From: JALYXI01 sp963795835
GTDB lineage: Bacteria > Acidobacteriota > Terriglobia > Bryobacterales > Bryobacteraceae
Direction of reading: 5' to 3'
DNA: 64,000 nucleotides
NCBI GenBank assembly: GCA_963795835.1
Contig: CAWCJC010000006.1
Location: 124,001-188,000 of the forward strand
Within the stretch, counting starts at the first letter, position 1, and every line of letters starts with the position of its first letter. Positions 24,912-34,543 of this stretch are shown piece by piece. A program made the position numbers and the translations under genes. Under the pieces are notes generated by a model, which was given only the letters and a program-made list of their open reading frames with translations, did not search any database and was not told the DNA's origin.

Positions 24912-27881
24912 ATGAAAATCAACCTTTTGGCCGTTGCTCTCTTCCTTCTTCCAGCCAGTGTTTTTGCGCAATCAGAACTCGGCGGATCTACTTTAAATGG
25001 AACAATCACGGACCCCTCCGGCGCAGTAGTTGCCGGGGCAAGCGTGAAGCTTTCGAACGAGCAAACGGGCTTTACGCGCTCGGCTCGCTCAAACGATGCC
25101 GGATTTTTCAACTTCGTGCTGGTGCCGGTTGGACCGGGATATGTATTGACGGCGGATCAACCGGGGTTCCGGCCCACGCGGCTAGAGGGAATTCGCTTGG
25201 ATGTCGGTGCGGTGATTACGTTGAATGTGGGTCTTCAAGTGGGAGGGAATACTGAGGTCGTTTCAGTTGACGCCGATATCCCCCTGATTGAAACGGGGCG
25301 GTCCCAGACCGCAACCACGATCAACGAGAGGGCCGTTGCCGACCTTCCTGTGAATGGGCGGAATTTCATTGACTTTACGCGGCTTTCGCCCGGCGTGGTC
25401 ACGGATCCGACGCGCGGCGGCGATATTTCCTTTGGCGGTCAGCGCGGGACGGCGAATTCTTTGCTGGTGGATGGCGGCGAATCGAATAGTCTCTTTTTCG
25501 GCCAGGCTGTCGGGCGTACTGGCTTTCGACCTTATTCGTTTTCACAGGATGCCGTCCAGGAGTTTCAGGTAAACACGAACGATTACCCGGCGGAGATCGG
25601 TCGCGCTGGCGGCGGCGTAATTAACGTTGTAACGAAGTCGGGAACCAATGCGGTGCATGGCACAGCGTTTGAGTTTTACCGGGATAAAGCTCTAAACGCG
25701 AACACCTTTACGAACAACCGGGGCAATACAGACTTGGGAATCGCGAATTCTTCCGTTCCGAAGCAGCCTTATCACTTCAATCAGTTTGGAGGCTCCCTGG
25801 GCGGGCCGATCGTGAAGAACAAGCTGTTCTTCTTTTTGAATTACGACGGGCAGCGAAATACCGCGCCGCAGGTGGTCATTCCTTCCATTCCGGTTCCGGC
25901 GTCTTTGCTTCCGCAGTTAGGCCAGTACTTGACACCTTACACAACCGGCGCCACGAACGATGTCGGATTGGTCAAGGTCGACTGGAACATCACGGACCGG
26001 CAGCGGTTTTTTATCCGCTACAACATCAACCGGTTTACCGGGATTAATTACGAAAACACAAGTCTCACAGCCGTAGGAACCACCAGTTCGCAGTCGCACA
26101 CGGGCGATTCACAGGTCTCGACAGACAACGTCGCGATGACTTATTCCTACGCAATCAATCCAACCGTAATCTTCGACGCACGGTATACATTCATTCGGGA
26201 CAATGAGCCGGGAATTGCGAATTCAAATCAGCCGGAAGTGGTGATTACCAATGGCCCGGTGTTCGGGCGCAACAACTTCAGCCCTCGCTTTACCAACGCA
26301 AAAACCAATCAGGGAATCTTTACGCTCACTGCGATTCGCGGCAAGCATACTGTGAAGTTCGGTGGCGATTTCAATCGTGTCTCGATAGCGAACTTCTTTC
26401 CCGGTTACTTCAGCGGAAGTTATACTTTCCCGAGTTATGCCGCTTTTGCCTCCGTACAGCCGACCCAGTTTATCCAGGGATTTCCCGGCGCGGGAACCAG
26501 CGGACCTTTGACACAGCCGAATGTTTTGGAGACGGCCTTGTTCATTCAGGACTCCTGGCGCGTCACCGACAAGCTGACACTGAATTATGGCCTGCGTTAC
26601 GACATCTTCAAATATGCTCAACCGCCGGTCGAGAACCCGGATGCGGGCCTGCTGGCAACAAATGTCAGAACCAATGTGGTGAATGTCGATTACGGAAACA
26701 TCGGACCGCGCTTTGGCTTTGCCTACAAGCCATTTTCAAGCGACCGGGTTGTGATGCGGGGCGGTTATGGAATCTTCTATGCGCGCACCCCGGCAATTCT
26801 GATCGGTACCGCGTTTTCGCAGAACGGCATTCAGGTTCGGAGTTACACGCTTACGCCCACCAGCCCTTTCTTTCCGACTTACCCGAACGTATTGGCGTCG
26901 GTTCCCGCGGTTGGGCTTTCGCCGAATCTGTTCGTAATGCAACCTGACTTTCAATCGCCTCGCACGCATCAGTACAGCTTCAATCTGGAACTGGCCGCTA
27001 CGAAGGATCTGTCCGTGGTTCTGGGTTACCTCGGTGTGCGCGGGACACATCTGGCGCGCACGCGGGATACAAACCTGTATCCGGAAGTGCCAGTCAATGC
27101 CACCTTCGCGAATGGCGCGCCGGTGGTTTATTACCGGCACCCGGGAGCGAATGGGAGTCCAGCGCGCCCGAACCCGGCGTTCAACCGCATCAGTGTTTTC
27201 GACAGCGGCGGCGATTCTACTTACAACGGCGGATTTATCCAGTTAGTGAAGCGATACCGGAATAATTTTCAGTTCCTGACGTCTTACACTTATTCGAAAG
27301 TCATCGACACCGCCCCCGATGCCACGGCTGTTACCGTAGGTGGCGGCGACGATGGAAAGGAAGTTCAGGATACTTTGCAGCCCAACAACGATCGTGGGCC
27401 AGGCGCGGCTGACATTCGGCACCGTTTTGTCTTTTCCGCGGTCTGGGATATCAATTATTGGAACAACAACTCCAACTTCTTCATGAAGTATGTGCTGGGT
27501 GGGTGGCAGTTATCCACGATTGCTCAGGTTCAGTCCGGCCGTGTTTTCAACCGGGCGGTTTCGGGCGATCCGAATAACGATCAAAATACCGCGAATGACC
27601 GGGTTCCAGGGATCGGGCGCAATACCATCACCGGCCCTGCATTTGAAGCCGTGGATCTTCGGATTTCGCGTGATATACCCTTGCATGCCGAACGGGTCCG
27701 GCTGCGCTTATTGGGTGAGGCATTCAATTTGACGAACCGCGCGAACTTCAACGGGCTGCAAAATACTCAATACGGCTTCACCGCCGCTACGCAAGTTTTT
27801 ACGCCCCGCACCGATTTCTTGCGTCCGACGAGCACGTTCGATCCCCGGATTCTGCAACTGGCGGTCAAGCTAATTTTCTAA
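24912..27881 (+). CDS. Oar-like TonB-dependent outer-membrane receptor
   Basis: A 989-residue outer-membrane protein with a signal peptide (LLAVALFLLPASVFA), an N-terminal carboxypeptidase-regulatory-like domain (about 25-110: LNGTITDPSGAVVAGASVKL), a plug region (VNGRNFIDFTRLSPGV, then INVVTKSGTNAVHG) and a long beta-barrel ending in aromatic-rich strands with terminal phenylalanine. This Oar-like family is greatly expanded in Acidobacteria; ligands are mostly unknown. Located downstream of a sulfatase, it may import products of sulfated glycans (inference). The next gene is convergent and 15 bases away. Confidence 0.92.
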   Translation: MKINLLAVALFLLPASVFAQSELGGSTLNGTITDPSGAVVAGASVKLSNEQTGFTRSARSNDAGFFNFVLVPVGPGYVLTADQPGFRPTRLEGIRLDVGAVITLNVGLQVGGNTEVVSVDADIPLIETGRSQTATTINERAVADLPVNGRNFIDFTRLSPGVVTDPTRGGDISFGGQRGTANSLLVDGGESNSLFFGQAVGRTGFRPYSFSQDAVQEFQVNTNDYPAEIGRAGGGVINVVTKSGTNAVHGTAFEFYRDKALNANTFTNNRGNTDLGIANSSVPKQPYHFNQFGGSLGGPIVKNKLFFFLNYDGQRNTAPQVVIPSIPVPASLLPQLGQYLTPYTTGATNDVGLVKVDWNITDRQRFFIRYNINRFTGINYENTSLTAVGTTSSQSHTGDSQVSTDNVAMTYSYAINPTVIFDARYTFIRDNEPGIANSNQPEVVITNGPVFGRNNFSPRFTNAKTNQGIFTLTAIRGKHTVKFGGDFNRVSIANFFPGYFSGSYTFPSYAAFASVQPTQFIQGFPGAGTSGPLTQPNVLETALFIQDSWRVTDKLTLNYGLRYDIFKYAQPPVENPDAGLLATNVRTNVVNVDYGNIGPRFGFAYKPFSSDRVVMRGGYGIFYARTPAILIGTAFSQNGIQVRSYTLTPTSPFFPTYPNVLASVPAVGLSPNLFVMQPDFQSPRTHQYSFNLELAATKDLSVVLGYLGVRGTHLARTRDTNLYPEVPVNATFANGAPVVYYRHPGANGSPARPNPAFNRISVFDSGGDSTYNGGFIQLVKRYRNNFQFLTSYTYSKVIDTAPDATAVTVGGGDDGKEVQDTLQPNNDRGPGAADIRHRFVFSAVWDINYWNNNSNFFMKYVLGGWQLSTIAQVQSGRVFNRAVSGDPNNDQNTANDRVPGIGRNTITGPAFEAVDLRISRDIPLHAERVRLRLLGEAFNLTNRANFNGLQNTQYGFTAATQVFTPRTDFLRPTSTFDPRILQLAVKLIF

Positions 27882-27896
27882 TTACGCTTTTTCTAA

Positions 27897-28862
27897 TTAC
27901 GCCTGGGGATTCCAAACAAATTCACCCTTGCGATTAATGTATCCCTGGCGCCGGTTCACCCAAACGGCCGCTAGCCCATTGCGGAAGGATTCGGCCTTCT
28001 CAAATTGAGGATTGATTTGGATTTTTCCGCTTCTATCGATATAGCCGAAGCGCTGGCCAATGGCTATCAGGCCGAGACCGTTTTCAAAATCGCCAGCGGA
28101 TTCGAATTGCGGAGGGATCGCCGTCTTACCGGATTTGTCGATGTAGCCGAAGCGATTGCCCACCTTGACCGCCGCGCGACCTTGATGGAAGTCACCGGCG
28201 ACGGCAAATTGCGGGTTGATTTCGATCTTTCCGGCTTTGCCGATATAGCCGTGAGCGGTGCCGAGTCGAATGGCGGCCATCCCGTCAGAAAAAGCCGACG
28301 CTTCGTCGAACTGAGGCGGAATCACCATCGCGCCCTTTGTGTCGAGATACCCCCACTTTCCGTCAACCAGCACCGGGGCCCTGCCATCGCCAAATTGTCC
28401 AGCCGCCTGAAACCTGGGATTAATAACGTAGCGCCCGTCTTTCCCGATGTAACCTAGCTTTCCTGAAGACGCCACCACCGCCAATCCATCGTTGGTAAAC
28501 GGGTCGGCGAGATCGAACTGCGGAGTAATCACTAATTTCCCGGAACGATCGACATAGCCCCAAGCGTTTCCCACCAACACCGGAGCCAGGCCTTCCGAAA
28601 ATTCGCCCGCTCCATCGAATTGCGGCGTTATGGCCATCGATCCATCTGCCTTGATGAACCCGTACTTCCCACCGGCTTCTACAGGGAACAGCTGAGATGG
28701 GATCAGAAAAAAGCACAGCAATAGCAGCACAACAAGAACCCCAGCGATCCCGAAAAGCAACTCGCGGCTATGCGGGCGCCTCAACGTTGAAGGAGCCGGA
28801 TCGGGGTCGCGGACTTCCTGAGCGCTCTCGGTGTAGACCTCTGGATCGTATTCGCGTTCCAT
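27897..28862 (-). CDS. membrane-anchored WG-repeat protein
   Basis: From the ATG at 28862 the protein has 321 residues: an acidic cytoplasmic head, one membrane helix (about 45-66, LLFGIAGVLVVLLLLCFF) and then about seven or eight WG repeats of the form YIDKSGKxxIxPQFxxAxxFxxGLA. Such repeats form a beta-rich domain of unknown function, often secreted or surface bound. A TTG at 28892 is an alternative start. It is divergent from the glycine-zipper gene, with 98 bases between. Confidence 0.88.
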   Translation of the reverse strand: MEREYDPEVYTESAQEVRDPDPAPSTLRRPHSRELLFGIAGVLVVLLLLCFFLIPSQLFPVEAGGKYGFIKADGSMAITPQFDGAGEFSEGLAPVLVGNAWGYVDRSGKLVITPQFDLADPFTNDGLAVVASSGKLGYIGKDGRYVINPRFQAAGQFGDGRAPVLVDGKWGYLDTKGAMVIPPQFDEASAFSDGMAAIRLGTAHGYIGKAGKIEINPQFAVAGDFHQGRAAVKVGNRFGYIDKSGKTAIPPQFESAGDFENGLGLIAIGQRFGYIDRSGKIQINPQFEKAESFRNGLAAVWVNRRQGYINRKGEFVWNPQA

Positions 28863-28960
28863 AGGCGGACAAAGTTGCAATTCGCACACCAAATGAATGT
28901 TTTTTCGTTTTTTGATCTATGGCACTGTAAGCGCATTGCAAACAGCAGGAGGATCAAGTT

Positions 28961-29551
28961 ATGTGGAACGACAAAAGGAATTTAGGGTTGGCCGCAGCGT
29001 TTCTCGTCTTAGGAGGAATTGCCGTCGCAGGTTGGGTGCGGCACGCCGAGCCGACCCCCGTTCCGGTAAACGCGCTGATGGATCAGAACGGCTACTCTGC
29101 CACGGCACCTGTGGGCGGCAACTCGCAACCCGGATATGCAGAAACGGTTGCTCCAGGTTCCTATGCAGTGAACCGCTCTTACCGGAACGAGCCTGAGTAC
29201 CAGAATCCGTATGCAGGAAGCAGTCAGTATGCAGGAAGCAATCAAGAAGATGGCTACTATTCGACAGTGCGTCGTCCTGTGTTTGTGCGGCCGGCAGCGC
29301 CCCCGCAGGGAAGAGTAATCGAAAACCAACCGGTTGAGCGGGAATACTCCAACGAGGGGAACAGGCGGGTTTACCGGACTGAGCTGCATCATGGGAGATC
29401 GACAAAGAAATCGGTGGCGATCGTCGCGGGATCAGCCGGAGCTGGAGCGGCAATTGGCGCGATTGCGGGCGGCGGCAAAGGCGCGGCTATTGGCGCTCTG
29501 AGCGGAGGCGGCGCGGGTTTCGTTTATGACCGGCTCACCCATAACCATTAA
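28961..29551 (+). CDS. glycine-zipper membrane protein
   Basis: A 196-residue protein with an N-terminal hydrophobic segment (about 8-26), a Tyr/Asn/Gly-rich low-complexity middle with a short tandem QYAGS repeat (about 85-95), and a C-terminal glycine zipper (VAGSAGAGAAIGAIAGGGKGAAIGAL). Glycine zippers of this type associate with membranes; no enzymatic role is expected. A strong ribosome site (AGGAGG) precedes the ATG by 8 bases, suggesting high expression. Confidence 0.8.
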   Translation: MWNDKRNLGLAAAFLVLGGIAVAGWVRHAEPTPVPVNALMDQNGYSATAPVGGNSQPGYAETVAPGSYAVNRSYRNEPEYQNPYAGSSQYAGSNQEDGYYSTVRRPVFVRPAAPPQGRVIENQPVEREYSNEGNRRVYRTELHHGRSTKKSVAIVAGSAGAGAAIGAIAGGGKGAAIGALSGGGAGFVYDRLTHNH

Positions 29552-29598
29552 ACGGCGATGGACGGCGGTGCACGCGGATTGGTATCTTCACGGAGTTC

Positions 29599-30597
29599 AT
29601 GCGAATTTCCGCGAAAGCGCCTTGCCGGGTAGATCTGGCGGGTGGAACTCTCGATATCTGGCCACTGTACCTGTTTCATGACAACGCTCTCACCGTGAAT
29701 TTCGCGGTGGATTTGTACACCACGGCAGTAGTGGAGACCCACGAGTCTGCTGAGATTGTGTTGCGCTCTAGCGATCAGGGGCTGGAAGAACGATTTGCCA
29801 ACTTGGCGGCATTACGTTCTACCGTGAAATACCGCCTCCCGCTTCTGGCGTGGGTAGTGCGGTACTTTGCCCCTGAAGTTGGGTTCGTTCTTTCAACAAA
29901 CTCCGAGGCTCCGGCGGGAGCTGGAATCTCTGGGTCATCGGCTCTCATCATTGCCATTGCGAGCGCGTTGAATAAGCTGACTGACGCGGGACACAATCTC
30001 GAGAAGATCCGGGAGATTGCTCAGAATATTGAGGCTCAGATAATCCGGGTTCCAACAGGATCCCAAGATTATTATCCGGCGATGTATGGCGGCGTCAGCG
30101 CTCTGGAGCTCAGCTGCGCGGGAATCCTGCGCAAGGCGGTCCCTGTTTCGGCAGAAGAACTGAATGCGCGGTTTGTGCTCGCGTATACCGGAGTTCCGCG
30201 AAATTCAGGGATAAACAACTGGGACGTGATGAAGCGGCACATCGATGGCGACCGCGCTGTGCATCGCAACTTTTTGCGTATTACCGAAATTGCGAACGGA
30301 ATGCTCGGGGCGTTGACATCCCACGATTGGGGCGATGCTGCGCGGCTGCTGCGGGAGGAGTGGAGTTTCCGGCGGAAAAATGCACCCGGGATCACCACTC
30401 CGGAGATTGACCACTTGATTACCACGACACGGCGCGTTGGCGCAGAGGCGGCCAAGGTCTGCGGGGCCGGTGGTGGGGGCTGCGTGTTATTCCTCGTGAA
30501 CCCGGAGCGCAAGGCGGAAGTGGTTCAGGTAATCGCGCGCGAAGGGGGGCAGGTGTTGCCAGCCTCTGTGGCGCCGCGCGGAGTGAAGCTAAGCTAA
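29599..30597 (+). CDS. GHMP-family sugar kinase
   Basis: A 332-residue ATP-dependent small-molecule kinase. GHMP motifs are visible: the N-terminal substrate loop KAPCRVDLAGGTLD, the ATP loop PAGAGISGSSALIIA, and motif 3 VCGAGGGGCVLFL. The closest functional group by pattern is heptose-7-phosphate or sugar-1-kinase, but no LPS-heptose genes are adjacent, so the substrate stays open. The CPBP protease gene follows 3 bases later. Confidence 0.85.
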   Translation: MRISAKAPCRVDLAGGTLDIWPLYLFHDNALTVNFAVDLYTTAVVETHESAEIVLRSSDQGLEERFANLAALRSTVKYRLPLLAWVVRYFAPEVGFVLSTNSEAPAGAGISGSSALIIAIASALNKLTDAGHNLEKIREIAQNIEAQIIRVPTGSQDYYPAMYGGVSALELSCAGILRKAVPVSAEELNARFVLAYTGVPRNSGINNWDVMKRHIDGDRAVHRNFLRITEIANGMLGALTSHDWGDAARLLREEWSFRRKNAPGITTPEIDHLITTTRRVGAEAAKVCGAGGGGCVLFLVNPERKAEVVQVIAREGGQVLPASVAPRGVKLS

Positions 30598-30600
30598 GTC

Positions 30601-31515
30601 ATGGCCAGTGCTGGCATCTGGTCCGGCGTTTTCCTGTTGTTGTACCTGATCTTCTCGTATATCTCGATTGGGCTGATCAAATGGGCAGCCGGCTACTTTA
30701 CGGGGCTGACGATGGGGCAACTGCTTGCCACGGGAGCTGCCACCGCGCTCACAATGCGGATCTTCACCGAGCTACCGTTTCGGGCCGTAGGCCTGCGGTG
30801 GAACCGGGCAAGCGCGCGAAACATCGTTTTGGGCGTCTTGGGTGGGGCCGGTTCGGCGGCACTGGTGATCACGGTCCCGTTGATGCTGCACTGGGCTCAT
30901 TTCGAGGCGAGCCCCGGGAGCGGGGCAAATTGGCGAACCGCGGCATTCTTTCCGCTCTTAATTTTCGCAGGAGCCGCGGCTGAAGAACTGCTGTTCCATG
31001 GCTTCGTTTTTCAGACTTTGTTTCGCACTTTTGGCGCATGGGCCGCCATCCTCCCGATTGGGCTCCTCTTTGGATTTCTGCATAACGACAATCCCAATCA
31101 CACGAATTTGAGCCTGGTCAACACCGCGGCATTCGGGATTTTGTTCGGATTCGCGTTCCTGAGAAGCAGGGATTTATGGCTGCCTTCCGGACTGCATTTC
31201 GGTTGGAACGTGGTCTTGCCGCTGTTAGGCGCGGATTTGAGCGGGCTTACAATAGAGCCAACAGGCGTCACACTCGTATGGACTACCAACCAACTGATCA
31301 GCGGCGGCAAGTATGGACCGGAGGGCAGCCTGCTCACAACCGCAGTGCTGTTTATCCTTTTCCTTTACATTCTGAAAATCCCGGTACTGCGGCAAGACGC
31401 GCCCTTGCTCTCCTATGTTCCGCCGCCCTCGTTGCCACTGCCGCCGGAGGCCAGCTTACTCCCGAAGACAGAGTTGAACTCATCCGGGGACTCTCCTCCG
31501 AATACGCAACAGTAA
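30601..31515 (+). CDS. CPBP-family intramembrane metalloprotease
   Basis: A 304-residue polytopic membrane protein with the CPBP (Abi) domain: AAEELLFHGFVFQTLFR (motif 1), FGFLHNDNPNH (motif 2 histidine) and SGLHFGWN (motif 3). In the usual EExxxR motif the arginine is replaced by histidine here, so activity is uncertain. The last about 45 residues are Pro/Leu-rich and overlap, in another frame, the apparent signal peptide of the next gene. Confidence 0.8.
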   Translation: MASAGIWSGVFLLLYLIFSYISIGLIKWAAGYFTGLTMGQLLATGAATALTMRIFTELPFRAVGLRWNRASARNIVLGVLGGAGSAALVITVPLMLHWAHFEASPGSGANWRTAAFFPLLIFAGAAAEELLFHGFVFQTLFRTFGAWAAILPIGLLFGFLHNDNPNHTNLSLVNTAAFGILFGFAFLRSRDLWLPSGLHFGWNVVLPLLGADLSGLTIEPTGVTLVWTTNQLISGGKYGPEGSLLTTAVLFILFLYILKIPVLRQDAPLLSYVPPPSLPLPPEASLLPKTELNSSGDSPPNTQQ

Positions 31516-32186
31516 GAGATTTTCTGCCACGCTCCAAGAAGCCCTTGGTCATGCAGGCTGATGGCAGCTACAACAAGCAGGAGTGGGCGGCCGCCGGACA
31601 GGCGATGGGTCCTGCGGCTCGGGTGGGGGACCTGGTACAAGTAACGCGTGTAACCATAGAGCGCGAATCGATCCTGCTGGAGATCAATAACGGGCAGAAG
31701 AAGCCGGGTAGCCGGTGGCAGGATCATGTCCAGATTGGTATGGGAAATGGCGGGAATAACCGGCAGACGCAGCGGGGAGATTCGAACGCGGCGGCCGGCA
31801 CCAGCATCTTGATTGAGTTTCACAGGCCCTTAACTCAAATGAAGCCACAGGACGTGAAGGCCATTCTGGCGCCGATTTTCGATTTTGAGAAACGTTCGGC
31901 ATCCGAGCTGTATTCCGCGAACTTAAGCCCGGAAGTGCAAAAAGCGATCAAAGAGAAGCGCGCCGAAAAGGGAATGGATAGAGACCAGGTGGTACTGGCG
32001 CTGGGCCGTCCGGAGAACAAGATTCGGGAATCGAAGGACGGCGCTGAGCTGGAGGATTGGATTTTTGGCAAACCTCCTGGGCGGATTGTCTTTGTAACAT
32101 TCGAAAACAGCCGGGTGGTCAAGGTAAAAGAGACGTATGCGGGTTTGGGTGCCGAGGCAGCAGCCCCGCTTCAAACACCCCGTTAA
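31278..32186 (+). CDS. exported protein with BamE/SmpA-like C-terminal domain
   Basis: No family name recognised. A convincing signal peptide (RRALALLCSAALVATAAGG, about 31398-31455) precedes a mature region beginning QLTPEDRVELIRGL. The last 70 residues (MDRDQVVLALGRPENK, then IVFVTFENSRVVKV) have the pattern of BamE/SmpA-like folds. The signal peptide is encoded inside the 3' end of the CPBP gene in a different frame, and no ATG, GTG or TTG lies close before it. ATG 31278 is the nearest in-frame start and would put about 40 residues in front of the signal. The start is therefore doubtful, and a sequence error here is possible. Confidence 0.6.
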   Translation: MDYQPTDQRRQVWTGGQPAHNRSAVYPFPLHSENPGTAARRALALLCSAALVATAAGGQLTPEDRVELIRGLSSEYATVRDFLPRSKKPLVMQADGSYNKQEWAAAGQAMGPAARVGDLVQVTRVTIERESILLEINNGQKKPGSRWQDHVQIGMGNGGNNRQTQRGDSNAAAGTSILIEFHRPLTQMKPQDVKAILAPIFDFEKRSASELYSANLSPEVQKAIKEKRAEKGMDRDQVVLALGRPENKIRESKDGAELEDWIFGKPPGRIVFVTFENSRVVKVKETYAGLGAEAAAPLQTPR

Positions 32187-32296
32187 GAAAATTGCCTGAC
32201 GGCCACAGCTCGCGCTAGGAAGTTTCCGTTCGCTTAACGCCATTGCAATCTGATTGAAACTTTCGATTGCTAAGCTCAGCGTAACTCGCTTCCACC

Positions 32297-34543
32297 ATGA
32301 AAACTATAGCTGTGTTTTTGATTGCCACTGGCGCGCTTTTTGGACAAGTCGCGGCCGGATTAGGCGGAATTACCGGGGTCGTCACGGACGCTTCAGGCGC
32401 GACAGTATCGAATGCCGAAGTGCTGGTCGACAACGAAAGGCTGGGCATTCATCGCAAAATCAACACGGGAGGCGGAGGCGTGTTTAATGCGCCTGCGCTG
32501 GTCCCGAACACGGGTTATCAGGTAACGGTCAATGCCCCTGGATTTACGCAATTTCAAAATCGCGATATCACGGTTCTGGTGGGCCAGAACGTCAACATTC
32601 GGGCACGCTTGGATGTGCAGAGCGCTTCCACTCGGGTAGAAGTAGTTGACGAAACACCAGCGACCGAGACCAAAATCGACGTGTCTCAGAACGTCACTCA
32701 GGCCCAGATCGATAATCTCCCAATTAACGGCCGGCGTGTTGATTCGTTTGTGCTCCTGACCCCGACGGTTGTCCCCGATGGCACGTTCGGACTTTTGAGC
32801 TTCCGCGGGATCAGCGGCGGCAACACGTTTCTGACGGACGGTAACGATACGACGGAAACGTTCTACGGCGAAAATGCCGGACGAACCCGCGTTCCAACCC
32901 AGATTTCTCAAGACGCGGTGCAGGAGTTTCAGGTACTTTCGAGTGCTTACTCGGCCGAGTATGGCCGTGCGACGGGCGGCGTGGTCAATACCGTGACCAA
33001 GAGCGGCAGCAATCGTTTCGATGGCAGCGCGTTCTGGTTTTTCCGCAATCGGACGCTCGATGCGCGCGATCCGTTTTCGACCATCAATCCGAGCGAGGTG
33101 CGGCATCAGTTCGGCGGCAATCTGAGCGGGCCCATCGTGAAGAATAAATTGTTCTTCTTCCTGAATACGGAAGAGCAGCGGCGCCAATTTCCGCTTGTTT
33201 CGAGCATCATCAATCCGTCGGTCGTAAATTCGAATACGCAATCCTTCCTGAACTGCGGAGTAGCCAGCGGCGGCCTGCCTGCGGCGACTCCGGCACAGTG
33301 CGCGGCAATCAACAGCACGCTGCCGCGTTTCTATGGCATTCTGCCCCGGACCGGCGACCAGGATACAGCGCTTGGAAAGATCGACTGGCGTCCCACGGAT
33401 CGAAATTCATTCAGCTTTTCCTTCAACTATCAGCACTTCAATTCGCCCAACGGCATTCAGACGGGCGCGGTAGTCACCAGCGGTGGCGCTCTGAACAGCA
33501 ACGGCACGGACGATGTGCAGGTTCGCTATGGACGCGCTCAGTGGACATTTGTGCCGACCGGGACCATTGTCAATGAAGCGCGTTTCGGCTGGTTCAAAGA
33601 CCGGCAGGCGGATTCACTCTTGACAACGTATGCAGACCCTCGCCTGGGTGCCTTAAGCGTTTCGGTAAACGGCTTGGCGATTGGCTCCGGCAACTATATT
33701 CCGCGGATTCAGCCGAGTGAAAGCCGCTTCCAATACGCGGACAATCTGTCCTGGACGCGCGGCAATCACAATTTGAAGTTCGGCGTCGACTATCTGAATA
33801 CCGAAGACTACACAAACCAGCTTTTGAACGGAGCCGGCAGCTACAGCTACCAAAATGCCAATGCGTTTGCGCTCGATTACTCCGGCAACACCACGGGGGC
33901 GAAGAACTATTCCTCCTTTACGCAGGGATTCGGACGCCGCGATGTGGATGCGAAGTTCCAGGACATCGCCGTATATGCGCAGGATTCTTACCGCCTTCGT
34001 CCCAATCTGACGCTCTATTACGGGCTCCGGTACGAATACACGTTCACGCCGACACCGCCGTTGAAGAACTCGGATTATCCGCAGACCGGGCGCGTTCCGG
34101 AATACGGTAAGAACTTCGGCCCGCGTGCCGGATTCTCCTGGGCTGTGAATAACGGAAACACCGTTATCCGCTCCGGCTACGGAATCTACACCGGACGTTT
34201 CCCTGGTTCGTCTTACAACTCGCTATTCACCACCAACAACTTGTACCAACAGACGCTTCTACTTCAGCCTACGAACGCGGCTCAGCTTGCCGTCGCTCCC
34301 GTCTTCCCGAATATTCTTTCATCTCCTGCCGGAACGCCCGGCGCGGCAGTGGTCGGTTTTGCCGTGGACAATCTCCGCACACCGATGAGCCAGCAGGCTG
34401 ACTTCGCCATTCAGCAGGCCCTAGGGAAAAACACCTCGTTCTCCGCCAGCTATATCTGGAGCCGGGCGGCACACCTCATCACGGTTCGTAATCTCAATCT
34501 TGCGCAATCCGTCGAACTTCGTGACTTACAACATTCTGAATAG
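32297..34543 (+). CDS. Oar-like TonB-dependent receptor, part 1 (frameshifted gene)
   Basis: Signal peptide (TIAVFLIATGALFGQVAA), carboxypeptidase-regulatory-like domain (GGITGVVTDASGATVSNAEVLV), plug and most of the beta-barrel. The frame is lost near 34502-34509 and ends at 34543. The barrel continues without loss in the +1 frame from about 34509 to 35369, and removing a single base (for example T34508) would give one chain of about 1023 residues. Expected role is outer-membrane uptake or surface binding. Either a pseudogene by one-base insertion or a sequencing error. Confidence 0.8.
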   Translation: MKTIAVFLIATGALFGQVAAGLGGITGVVTDASGATVSNAEVLVDNERLGIHRKINTGGGGVFNAPALVPNTGYQVTVNAPGFTQFQNRDITVLVGQNVNIRARLDVQSASTRVEVVDETPATETKIDVSQNVTQAQIDNLPINGRRVDSFVLLTPTVVPDGTFGLLSFRGISGGNTFLTDGNDTTETFYGENAGRTRVPTQISQDAVQEFQVLSSAYSAEYGRATGGVVNTVTKSGSNRFDGSAFWFFRNRTLDARDPFSTINPSEVRHQFGGNLSGPIVKNKLFFFLNTEEQRRQFPLVSSIINPSVVNSNTQSFLNCGVASGGLPAATPAQCAAINSTLPRFYGILPRTGDQDTALGKIDWRPTDRNSFSFSFNYQHFNSPNGIQTGAVVTSGGALNSNGTDDVQVRYGRAQWTFVPTGTIVNEARFGWFKDRQADSLLTTYADPRLGALSVSVNGLAIGSGNYIPRIQPSESRFQYADNLSWTRGNHNLKFGVDYLNTEDYTNQLLNGAGSYSYQNANAFALDYSGNTTGAKNYSSFTQGFGRRDVDAKFQDIAVYAQDSYRLRPNLTLYYGLRYEYTFTPTPPLKNSDYPQTGRVPEYGKNFGPRAGFSWAVNNGNTVIRSGYGIYTGRFPGSSYNSLFTTNNLYQQTLLLQPTNAAQLAVAPVFPNILSSPAGTPGAAVVGFAVDNLRTPMSQQADFAIQQALGKNTSFSASYIWSRAAHLITVRNLNLAQSVELRDLQHSE

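Noticed and set aside
28005..28457. Plus-strand reading frame opposite the WG-repeat gene
   Set aside because: It is a periodic shadow produced by the repeat structure of the minus-strand gene, with no family resemblance.
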